A stretch of 64,000 bases of DNA from Pseudocercospora fijiensis CIRAD86. Lineage: Eukaryota; Ascomycota; Dothideomycetes; Mycosphaerellales; Mycosphaerellaceae. The position numbers were made by a program, and so were the translations under genes. Within the stretch, counting starts at the first letter, position 1, and every line of letters begins with the position of its first letter. The notes beneath the pieces were generated by a model. It made no database searches, was not told where the DNA came from, and saw only the letters and a list, made by a program, of their open reading frames with translations. The stretch lies in NCBI RefSeq assembly GCF_000340215.1, contig NW_006921533.1:1717534-1781533 (forward strand). Reading direction: 5' to 3'. Positions 20,070 through 29,871 of the stretch are shown piece by piece.

Positions 20070-22370
20070 TTAGTCGACCTCCTCGACGGTTGGGCCGTCA
20101 TCACCACCGGCGCCGTGAGCTGGACCGCCGGCACCTGGGAAGCCGCCTGGCCCACCTGGCATGCCGCCTGGCATACCACCCTCGCCAGCACCGTACAACT
20201 TCATCATGATCGGGTTGGCGACACCCTCAAGCTCCTTCTGCTTGTCCTCGTACTCCTCCTTGGTGCCTTGCTGGTTGTCGTCGAGCCAAGCGACGGTCTT
20301 GTCAATTTCGGCCTTCAGCTTCTCCTTGTCAGCAGCGTCAAGCTTCTCCTCAGCCTTGGAATCGGAGAGAGTGTTCTTGAGACCGTAGGCGTACGACTCA
20401 AGACCGTTCTTGGCCTGGATACGACCAGCCTCCTTCTCGTCCTCCTCCTTGTACTTCTCGGCCTCAGCAAGCATACGCTCGATTTCCTCCTTGGAGAGAC
20501 GGCCCTTGTCGTTGGTGATGACAATCTTGTTGGCCTTGCCAGTTCCCTTCTCGAGAGCAGAGACGTTCATGATTCCATTGGCGTCAAGGTCGAAGGTAAC
20601 CTCGATTTGTGGAACACCGCGTGGTGCTGGTGGAATACCGGTGAGCTCGAACTTGCCGAGCAGATTGCTGTGGGAAAATGAGTTAGTTTGTCGCTCTTGT
20701 GAGTGTGAAGGGGAAGTGATGGTGGTTGAGCTGTCGTTAGTGGTCGAGTTGGTGAGAGCGCCTCTATGACTGGGCAGCAGCGGCAGCGCAACGCTTCTGG
20801 CATTGTGGAAAGTGCTGTCCCAGTCCGTGGAAAGTGCTGTCCCAGTCCAAGGAAGGCGCTCTCACCAAAACGGAAACTACAAAAAAAAAGAAAAGGGATT
20901 TACTCACTGCCAAAAGTTAGCTTTGTTCGTTGCATCAACCACTCAGTAATTACTTACCCAATCTTTCGTACGCGCCCGCTCGCCTTCGAAGACCTGGATG
21001 AGCACACCTGGCTGGTTGTCGGAGAAGGTAGAGAATACCTCAGACTTCTTGGTAGGGATGGTGGTGTTGCGCTTGATGAGAGGAGTCATGACACCGCCGG
21101 CAGTCTCAATACCGAGAGACAACGGGGCAACGTCGAGCAAGAGGATCTCGTTGGTCGACTTGCTGGAAGTGTCACCAGAAAGGATGGCAGCCTGGACGGC
21201 GGCACCGTAGGCGACAGCCTCGTCTGGGTTGATAGACTTGTTTGGCTCCTTGCCGTTGAAGAAGTCGGAAACCATCTTCTGGATCTTCGGAATGCGGGTA
21301 GAACCACCGACGAGAACAATCTCGTGGACGGAAGACTTGTCGATCTTGGCGTCACGGAGAGTGCGCTCGACTGGCTCCATGGTGGAACGGAATAGATCCT
21401 GGCAGAGCTCCTCGAAACGAGCACGGGTGATCGAGGTGTAGAAGTCAATACCCTCGTACAGCGAGTCGATTTCGATGGATGTCTGGGCGGAAGAAGAGAG
21501 GGTGCGCTTGGCACGCTCGCATGCTGTGCGGAGGCGGCGGAGAGCACGAGCGTTGCTAGTCAAATCTTTCTTGTGCTTGCTACCAGGACGTTAGCAAATG
21601 TCCAAAGAGTGAATGATCATCAGTGATGTTACTTACCGCTTGAATTCGTTGACGAAGTGGTTGACGAGGCGGTTGTCAAAGTCCTCTCCACCCAAGTGAG
21701 TGTCTCCTGCAGTCGACTTCACCTCGAAGATGCCCTCCTCGATTGTGAGCAAGGAGACATCGAAAGTGCCACCACCCAAGTCGAAGATGAGCACGTTGCG
21801 CTCGCCCTCAGTCTTCTTGTCAAGACCGTAGGCAATGGCAGCGGCGGTGGGCTCGTTGATGATACGGAGGACGTTGAGGCCGGCAATGAGACCAGCATCC
21901 TTGGTTGCTTGTCGCTGCGAGTCGTTGAAGTATGCTGGTACTGTGACGACTGCGTTGTTGACGGTACCACCGAGGTAAGATTCTGCAGTCTCGCGCATCT
22001 TGGTGAGGACCATCGATGAGATCTCCTCTGGTGTGAACGTCTTCTCCTCGCCCTTGAACTCGACCTGGACGACTGGCTTGCCACCCTTGTCGATGACCTT
22101 GAACGGGAAGTGCTTCATGTCTGCCTGCACCTCTGGGTCTGCGAACTTGCGGCCGATTAATCGCTTGGCGTCGAAGACGGTGTTGTGTGGGTTCATGGCG
22201 ACTTGGTTCTTTGCAGCGTCACCAATGAGACGCTCGGTGTCGGTGAAGGCAACGAACGAGGGCGTCGTTCGGTTACCCTGGTCGTTGGCAATGATCTCGA
22301 TACGGTCATCTCTGAAGATACCCACGCAAGAGTACGTGGTACCCAAATCGATACCGATTGCTGGTGCCAT
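20070..22370 (-). CDS. Cytosolic Hsp70 chaperone (SSA type)
   Basis: Exon 1 (22370-21637) begins [17 protein letters not shown], the Hsp70 nucleotide-binding signature. Exon 2 (21579-20958) carries [10 protein letters not shown] (spanning from exon 1 context), the [11 protein letters not shown] motif and the first part of the substrate-binding domain. Exon 3 (20667-20070) supplies the rest and ends GPTVEEVD, the EEVD tail that binds TPR co-chaperones and marks the cytosolic SSA class. Intron 1 is 57 bp. Intron 2 (about 290 bp) is odd: exon 2 ends in phase 0 at TTGG|GTAAGT while exon 3 (CAG|CAATCTGCTC) needs two preceding bases. One G fewer would give the conserved KDCNLLGKF; alternatively an 11 bp micro-exon at 20866-20876 restores the frame but inserts residues. 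Expected size is about 650 residues. The protein identity is certain, the second junction is not. Confidence 0.95.
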
Positions 22371-24011
22371 GGTGTGTCGGATTCGTGTGAAGTAGGGTTG
22401 GGTATCAAAGGGAAGTGTAACAGTAAAGTACGTGTGATCGAAAAGGTCTCGTGGAAGTGTTGAGCCTTGTAGTTGTTTGTGTGTGTGAGTTGGAAGGTGG
22501 TTGCGTTTGACAGGAAGGTGCGCGTTTTGTACTTGCCTTTTGCGCGAAATTCTTCTGGAAGCTTCCTTCCTTGGATGATGAGGAAAGAACGCGTCCCACC
22601 TGGAACTTCCCACTTGCTTCTCGTTCAATCTGGCTGCAAGAAGCTAGTTTGCTTGCGCTGCTCAGCTCGAATTTGCTTAATGCAATGTTCCTACTGTGCT
22701 GCCCTCTCGCCTACCTCACTGTCCCACTGCGCTTTCATAGAATCGCAACGCATGTGAAATCGTTCTCGAAACTTCACGAGCCAATGAGGTCATGTCTTGG
22801 CGACAGGTCCTTGAAGAGCCGCTAGGCAGGTGGGGCAACGGTCGTCACGGCGATCAGCTGGAAGATGCTATGGAGAATTATTATTGCTCTTGACGCTCAC
22901 GACACGATGACACTGCAGGAATAATAACCAAGGCGATTGTCGTGAGTGGATGGGCACGACGCATGTGCAGCCGTTGTATTAATCATTTGATGCGGCGATG
23001 GTCAGCCCACGCTCTCGAGATGCCCAACGGAATCGCCGGGGATGCTAGGTAGGCCAGAAACCAATGCTTATTAGAAGTCTCACAACCGCACTCTCGCTCA
23101 GACACGTTGTTCGAAGCAATAGCGATACCATCCAACGGCATAGCCATCGACTCATGCTGGAGTTGTCGAAGACAAGGACACTCGATAGAATCTCTTGCTC
23201 CAACTCCCGTGAAAGAGGATTTGGACGCCTGTCGCTCGAAGCAGGACTATACCATCTGGCCAGCAATCAAGGAACCCGCCCCATGTCTAACTCCGCTGTA
23301 CATACAGCTGAGGCAGTAGTCAGGACGTTGCAGACAGTGGTCTAGTCTCGAACATCGAGCGCAGAGCGCACATAATGCTACTTAAGACGACATTCCTTCA
23401 TGGAGTTGTAACCATTCAGGCACGTAGCCATTGCCGCAGGTTCCTCATGACCAGGCCAACGGCTATACCTTGTCTTCTGATGTGAGAGCTTCATTCAAGA
23501 GGTCGATGAAAGCTTCACGCCTCTCCGACTCAATACAAGCTGGCGAATCCGTGCAACCGGACTGGTGACCAGCGCAAGAGATTCTTAACCTGAAGCCATG
23601 GGACAGTGCTAACTTTTCAACCTACCGAATGCCATTTCGACCACATTGTTGTTGCACTCAGTTGACGATATACGTTTGACACACAACCTAGGTAGCGATT
23701 AAGCAATTCAACGCCATGCATAACTCTGCTGTACAGTTCGATCAGTGGTTGGCATGTTGCAGACAGTGGTCTCGTCTCGAGCATCTAATACAGAATGTAT
23801 ATTGTCACTAGGGACACAACCTCCGTCGGCTAAAGATTTCTGCAATTCGATTGTACTTCCTTCAACGCCGGCAGAATCTCTCCCTAGTCCTACAGTCTAG
23901 TCCTGGATCCATCATAATATCAAATGCAGAACCCTCTACACAAGCATCGAAACCCTTCGCCAAAGCCGCAGCCAAACGCCTACCCATCCAACTCAAGGCT
24001 AGCGTGTGTAC
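22371..24011. other. Hsp70 promoter and long intergenic region
   Basis: This 1.6 kb region holds the Hsp70 promoter and no supported gene. About 85 bp at 23281-23366 recur, diverged, at 23714-23795. Both share CTCCGCTGTACA-like starts and the exact core GTTGCAGACAGTGGTCT, so this may be an old duplication or a degraded repeat. Confidence 0.4.
22553..22565 (-). promoter_or_regulatory. Heat-shock element upstream of Hsp70
   Basis: TTCTGGAAGCTTC is a perfect three-unit heat-shock element (TTCnnGAAnnTTC), about 183 bp upstream of the Hsp70 start codon. Further GAA/TTC half-sites flank it. This fits control by the heat-shock factor Hsf1, by inference. Confidence 0.6.
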
Positions 24012-24263
24012 TTAAAAGAATCTCCGTTGACAGCGATACAGCTTCTGTCGGATCCTCTCATACTCCTCCAGCACAGCATAGTATCTCGCCTGAACATCGC
24101 GATACGCATACTCAAGCTTCCTATACTGTTTCTCTTTCCGACGAAGCTCATGCTCACAATGTCGAAGTCTTCGTTGGAGCTCAGCATTATCAGCCCTGAG
24201 GGCATCCATATTCATATCGTAGTAGTCGGTATAGGTCGACGAAGGAAAGAATCGACCCGGCAT
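24012..24263 (-). CDS. Small coiled-coil hypothetical protein
   Basis: A single-exon frame from an ATG at 24263 encodes 83 residues. After a short Tyr/Pro-rich start, about 60 residues (from MDALRADNAELQRRLRHCE) form a highly charged Arg/Glu/Leu helix with heptad spacing, a coiled coil. I know no family for it. Its isolated position in a 2.6 kb gene-poor stretch and short length leave some doubt that it is a real gene, but the amphipathic composition is unlikely for a chance frame. It could be part of a larger spliced gene. Confidence 0.45.
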   Translation of the reverse strand: MPGRFFPSSTYTDYYDMNMDALRADNAELQRRLRHCEHELRRKEKQYRKLEYAYRDVQARYYAVLEEYERIRQKLYRCQRRFF

Positions 24264-25009
24264 TTGCTTCGTGGATCGTTCTATCCAAAGAAAAAAAAAA
24301 GATCAGCCTTTTGCACGTCAGCCTTGCGGCAAAGACAACTCACTGGTTCTATTCGATTCGATTGGGATTGGGCTGCAGCAGTTCAACCAGTCAGTGGGGG
24401 GATATGCAAGCAAGAGAAGAGAATTCCAATCGAAAAAAATTCGGGCGTCTAAGTATGATCCAGTCGCGGCAGTGCCATGGGGCGGCGCGAGGAATGCGTC
24501 ACAGCTTTTTTTGAGGACAACGAGGCGATTTCCTGCAGCTGCCTCATGCAAGCAAGCAAGACATGTCAAGCTGTTGACCACGTGAGGTGAGACATTGTGG
24601 CCGCCAGCAGAACAAAAGTAGAAATTTCAGCACAAGGCAAATTGTTCTTGCATATGATCGTGGTTCGTCTGGTTGTTGCCAGGGATGTAAGCTGTGTTGG
24701 TGTTAAGCACTGCCACCTCTGAGAGGACGCCCTCCCTCCCTCCATCCAGATCTCAGCCTTTCGGTCTTGGCTGTAGCTGGAAGATGTACAGTACCAGCGA
24801 AGGCCGCCAACGCCATGCCTGGGATGTACTGCTCATCAATTCATAACTCAAGCGCCACTTCCTCACTTGCAGGCAGACACCGGTCTGGCATGCAAGGTTT
24901 CTCAAGTCATAGCCGAAGCACCCGACCAGCTGTTGACTGTCGAGTCGTGGAAGACGACTGGAAGACGCGAATCCGGGTCATTGTGAAGTACTTAATACCG
25001 CCACCTCAC
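24264..25009. other. Intergenic region, no gene seen
   Basis: A 746 bp region between two minus-strand genes. It should contain the 3' flank of the membrane-protein gene and the promoter of the small coiled-coil frame. No further feature is evident. Confidence 0.4.
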
Positions 25010-26221
25010 TCACAAGGCCACACTATAATCATCGCTAGGGTGCGAATTTGTTCTGCTCGCCGCCCGTTCATGCTCAACGGTAACACTCACATGCCGCCTG
25101 ATCAAGTCTTCGTCACTGGCGCCAGATCGCCTTTTGCCCTTGCCGTCGGAGTCGTGGAAGGCGCCAACACGATAGACACCATTGCTAGGCCCAAAGTTGA
25201 TTTGTCCGTCCTCCAACTCGCGTCGAAGCTGTGAGCCAAGATGATTGTTTCCGCGATTCCCTGAGCCTTGACTTTTACCACCATTTTTCGAGTTCGCAGA
25301 GCTGTGTCCTTGACCAGTTCGATTGCCGGATCGCACGAGAGATGCCAGGTTGTAGCCGCCTCCCAGGCCTCTTTTCTCCGACGAAGGATCCCATCCCATG
25401 GCGTGGTTGTAGCCTCGAACGAAGTTTTTCAATGTGGGGATCGTGGTCGCGATCAACGAATAGCCCAAACAGACTTGCTGCCAGACAAGGACGTCTGCGA
25501 TGGCAAGGCCAGGGTCAGAAGATCTGACGTACTTCCCTATCCAGGTTCCATGCAAAGCTGCTAGAACAGCACAGGCAAGACGAAAGGCAAATGCGAAAAC
25601 CACTGTAGACTTGATCCACATCTTCATTTGCAAAGGATAGACCATTGCCATCGCAAGCAAGACGTACGACACTTCAAGGGCAGCATCGAAGCTGATGACC
25701 AGTTCCCAACGTAGCAGTTTTCCAGGGCAGCGTTCAGGCCCGTACAGGATTCGTGATGGGCCACATGCAACGCTCACGGCCAGGGCAGAAGCCAGACCCC
25801 AGAGAATGGTAAGGAAAATTCCGACGTGACAAGCCCACCATGCGAGGCTGCGATCCCGAGTAAACAATCTCTTCATGAAGTAGATGACACTCAGCTTGCT
25901 GAGCATGATTGACAGGACGAAAAGGATCTCGCTCGCAAGCACCGCGCGGCCCAATTGTCTTGCATAGGTCTGTGTGAGGAGCGTACTGCTCCGTCCAACT
26001 CCTTTGTCCAAGCCAACGTAGACGGCAATATACTGTCCCAGTGCCAATACCGTGGCTGCCGCCACCAGCCAATCGTCGTGTCCTAAGGTATGCGCTTTGA
26101 TGTGGAATCGCGTTGCCAGGGTGAGGATGGTGAACATCAAGCTGAGGATGGCGGCCACCCAGGCGAGACCTGCGCGGTCCGTCGCGGTCACTGGGGAGAA
26201 GATGTAGTGAGTGGTGTCCAT
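25010..26221 (-). CDS. Pth11-like (rhodopsin-fold) integral membrane protein
   Basis: A single exon of 403 residues starts at the ATG at 26221 and has about seven hydrophobic segments within the first 270 residues (for example LAWVAAILSLMFTILTLATR, then LVAAATVLALGQYIAVYVGL). The GHDDW motif after the first helix and the conserved Cys/Trp pattern of the loops match the fungal rhodopsin domain shared by Pth11-like receptors. The C-terminal ~130 residues are a hydrophilic Gly/Ser-rich cytoplasmic tail. There is no signal peptide and no CFEM domain. It is divergently oriented to a CFEM-containing relative 849 bp away. A sensing role is inferred from family membership. The ligand is unknown. Confidence 0.85.
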   Translation of the reverse strand: MDTTHYIFSPVTATDRAGLAWVAAILSLMFTILTLATRFHIKAHTLGHDDWLVAAATVLALGQYIAVYVGLDKGVGRSSTLLTQTYARQLGRAVLASEILFVLSIMLSKLSVIYFMKRLFTRDRSLAWWACHVGIFLTILWGLASALAVSVACGPSRILYGPERCPGKLLRWELVISFDAALEVSYVLLAMAMVYPLQMKMWIKSTVVFAFAFRLACAVLAALHGTWIGKYVRSSDPGLAIADVLVWQQVCLGYSLIATTIPTLKNFVRGYNHAMGWDPSSEKRGLGGGYNLASLVRSGNRTGQGHSSANSKNGGKSQGSGNRGNNHLGSQLRRELEDGQINFGPSNGVYRVGAFHDSDGKGKRRSGASDEDLIRRHVSVTVEHERAASRTNSHPSDDYSVAL

Positions 26222-27069
26222 ATTGGGAAAGTCATCAAGAGACGAGACGAGACGAGACGAGAGGGATGAGATGAGATCTTACCACACAGCGCATCGCATC
26301 GCATCTCATGGTATTGCGCAAGCGAGCGAGCGCTGAGATTCGCTGTCGGCCGCGCGCTAGAATACGCTCCTGCTCCTACTAGTAGAAGTGCCTCGTCCGG
26401 CGGCCCTCGTGATGAGGCGTCTTCTACAAGTCCCTGCACGCAGCACGAGCGAAGGCGCTTGGCAATTCTCGTGACGCGTTGGGCTGCCGCTGTTCTTCCG
26501 CTCCCATTCTGCTTCTGATGAGAAACTTGTCGCTGCGGGAGCATGTCGGTAAATGCTCGAGCGGGGAGTGCCGGGAAGCGATGATCGTGGTTGTGACTGC
26601 ACCCGAGTCCCGAGTCAGCGACAGACGTGTCGCACGCATTGATGGATCATGGCTGCCCTCTGCGTCACCTCCCAGCCTCACACGACTCGCGCACGCCGTT
26701 ACCAGCACAATGATAATCGTGAGAGCCAGGAGACGCATCCAACGAATGCCTACCTTGCAGCCATTGAGAAGAAGTGCAACACACATAATGCTGCCAATGC
26801 ACATCATGTTGGCGCAGGAACTCGATCTGCTATTCTATTCTGCGACTCCCACAACACTGACTACACTGTATACAGCATCCTCAATACATGTTCGGTATAT
26901 GGCACAGATCGGCGCTCTTATGCGCCACGACTTCATAGCCCGAACGACCATGAGTCGAGGACAGCTCGCAGAAGCAACAATCGTGAGATCCCGAAGTCTC
27001 GCTGACAGACACAAAGATACTTAGCACTTTCTCTTCCCCATCCCATCCCTGGGCCGCCAGACCCTCAAG
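26222..27069. promoter_or_regulatory. Shared intergenic region of two divergent Pth11-like genes
   Basis: This 848 bp region lies between the start codons of two head-to-head membrane-protein genes. Near the minus-strand gene it has a short (GAGAC)n run (26240-26262) and a GCATC run (26288-26306). No open frame here is convincing. Confidence 0.45.
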
Positions 27070-29034
27070 ATGAGGTCTGTAGTCGTCTGGCTTGCTGTGC
27101 TTGCTGCGGGCTGGCAGAGCAGAGTGTTGGCACAGAATGATGTCGATCTTTCGGCCTGGGAGGCATTGTCTCCTTGCGTGGTACGTAGCGTCAAGCGGAG
27201 GAAGGAGCGTGCGTGGCGTGTCAAGCTGACCGGGACCAGATACAATGTTTGAATCAGACGCTGTTGCGATACGACTGCTCTCCAGAACAATCATGCTTCT
27301 GCGACAACAACAACCGACTGCAGACCGAAGTCGAGGCCTGTCTGATATCATCTGCCTGCTCCTTCGCCCATCAACTGGCCGCAAAGAAGTTTCAGACTAG
27401 CACATGCCATGTTCCCGTACGAGACAGAGGCACTCTTCTGGCCGCCGTGGCCTACACCTTCTTCGCTGTCGCCGCTGTGTTCACAATCTTCCGGTGCTGC
27501 TCGAGATGGTCCAAGTTCAACGGAGCGGGATTCAGCCGCGACGATTTGGTTGCATTGATATGCTTGGCTCCATTGACAGTCATGACTGCTGGCGACTATT
27601 TTGCAATACACTACGGCAAAGGCAAGGACATTTGGGGTTTAACAGCTACGGATGTGGAACACTTCAGCATGGTAAGCTTTGCGCTGAGATCCTTCTCTTT
27701 CCCGAGAAATCCTTGCTCACACTGACTTTCTAGTGGTCCTACATCTGCACCAACATGTACACCTTCGTCATCTTTGGAACCAAGATCTCGCTTGTCTTAC
27801 TCTACCTGCGAACCTGGCACGCCCGCGACACCTTCCGCAACCTATGCTGGCTTACCCTTATGCTGCTGACTTCTGCTCTTGTTGCATTTCAAGTGGTTGC
27901 GATCGCTCAATGTCTGCCGATAGCATCGCAATGGCAGACATTCGTGCACCCAAATGCCCAAGGCAGCTGCATCGATCGACAGACCTGGGTGTGGGCACTG
28001 GCAGGAGTGGGAATCGGCTTCGATGTTCTTCTTATACTTCTGCCGATTCCAAAGCTGCGTCAATGGAAAGTTTCACAGCCGAAAAGACTTGGGTGAGTAC
28101 TATGTGCCACGAACAATGAGATACCGCTGACAGCGACAGCATCTGCTCAGTCTTCCTGGTCGGGTTCGCTGTCACAGCAATGTCGATCGTGCGAGTATTC
28201 TACCTTCACGGAATCACGACCAACCAAAACTTCACCTACTACTACAGCTACGTTGGACTGTACAGCAGCATCGAGGCTTATCTCAGCCAAGTCTGTTGCT
28301 GCATGCCTGCTGCAGCCGGTTTGGTTCGAAGGTGCTGGCATAAAACGAGAAGCAAAACACCAACAGGATCGAAAGGATCGAAAAGATCTTCCCAAGATCC
28401 TAGCACGCCTTTCCGAAGCGCCTCACAAGAACCGACCATTGATTCAGCAGCAATATTCGATAACGCAGACACACAAGACATGGAGAAAGGACACATCGAC
28501 ACCGAACAATACGATCAAGTCAAAGCATCTGGCGAATACAGCTCAAGCAGCGAAAGCGCAGACTCACCTGTCGTGCAAAGAACATCACACAATTCGCATC
28601 AACTAAGACAGCAACGCTCATTCGAAGCATCCTGGAGGAATCGAGCCAGCAACAGAAACACAACCGGCACAAACACAACAGGAACCTCAAACGGAAGCGG
28701 GCCCACACCTGATATTTTATACCATGACCGCCAGAACCAAGTCCGCCTAGAAATCCACGACCCACCACGGGAGCCCGTGAAAGCCTATCTCACATACCTC
28801 GACAGATTCGACGGCAAACACGATGTCGAGCTACAGGTAACAATAAGCAAGCCTACAAACTCCCAAGCATCACCCACTAACTTTGCATTTCAGGGCCGCC
28901 CACAAACCTCCCGCGATCCGAAATCCCGCAGTCCAAGCGACACCTCAACTCGACCCAGCACCTCACCCGACTCCCGTTACAGCACCGACGGAATCCCCTT
29001 CGTAGGAAGAAACAACCTTCCAAACCCCAGCCTG

Positions 29035-29080
<46 letters not shown>

Positions 29081-29238
29081 CTCTCCACAAACAGACTTCC
29101 GCCAATAGAATCGATCAATTGTTGAAAGCGCACAAAGCTTTGACCGAGGGTGCGAAAGCTGAGGATGTGAGGAATAGTTTTGGGGTTGGGAGCAAGACTT
29201 CGCGATTGTCTGAGGCGATTGAGGGGGATGATGTATGA
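27070..29238 (+). CDS. CFEM-domain Pth11-like G-protein-coupled receptor
   Basis: Exons are 27070-27180, 27240-27671, 27734-28092 and 28140-29238. The last contains a likely additional in-frame intron at 28837-28893 (GTAACA...CTAACTTTGCATTTCAG, 57 bp, no stop). The product has a signal peptide (MRSVVVWLAVLAAGWQSRVLA), a CFEM domain with its eight-cysteine pattern (SPCVIQC...CSPEQSCFC...C...SSAC), seven membrane helices of the rhodopsin-like fold (FSRDDLV after helix 1) and a ~330-residue Ser/Thr/Asn-rich cytoplasmic tail with a poly-Asn run from an AAC microsatellite (29033-29080). Pth11 of Magnaporthe, the family namesake, acts in surface sensing. A similar role here is inference. All splice junctions except the optional fourth are required to keep frame. 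Confidence 0.9.
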
Positions 29239-29871
29239 TCAAAAGGCAAGCGAGTCGTTTTGTTATTGTATAATGATGATGATGACGATGATGATGATGA
29301 AAAAAGGAGGAGGAGATTGTGAGCGAAAGATGTATTTGAAAAACAAAGTGCTACTCTCATATGTAGTAGACACTTAATTTCCTCTCTCTCCGTGTACATA
29401 TATATATAGCAGCAATCGAAAAAAAAGAATCAAAAACAAGTATTTCAGACAGCCAATTCTTTCTTTCTTTCTTTCTTTGATTCGCAAAACGCAAGAGCAA
29501 CCACAATTAATTCATCGCAACATGTTCAAACTCATCCATCCTAAACGCAATTCAACTCCTTTGATTCTTCCCATTTTGCTAGCTCTTTTTGTGATTTCAT
29601 TACGATCGTCAATGATTATCCATCCGCGTCCTCCATTTTCCCGTTCCGTTCCGTTTCGTTTCGTAGCGAGGTCATCATCGTACAAACAGTTCCGCCTCTC
29701 TCTCTCCCTCTCTCTCTCTCTCTTGCGTGCTTGCTTGCTTGCTTGCTTGATGCTGCTATGCTGGCCTCTATCGACTCACGTAACGCTGCAAAAGGGTATC
29801 TGGAAACGAGGGTACCGTTCGGAAAATAAAATGTGCAAATCGCAGATCGAATGTTCATAGGGAGCTTCTTC
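29239..29871. other. Convergent intergenic region with microsatellites
   Basis: This spacer lies between two gene 3' ends. It contains (GAT)n at about 29274-29300, (TTTC)n at 29459-29478, (CT)n at 29696-29724 and (GCTT)n at 29727-29748. No gene is seen. Confidence 0.6.
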
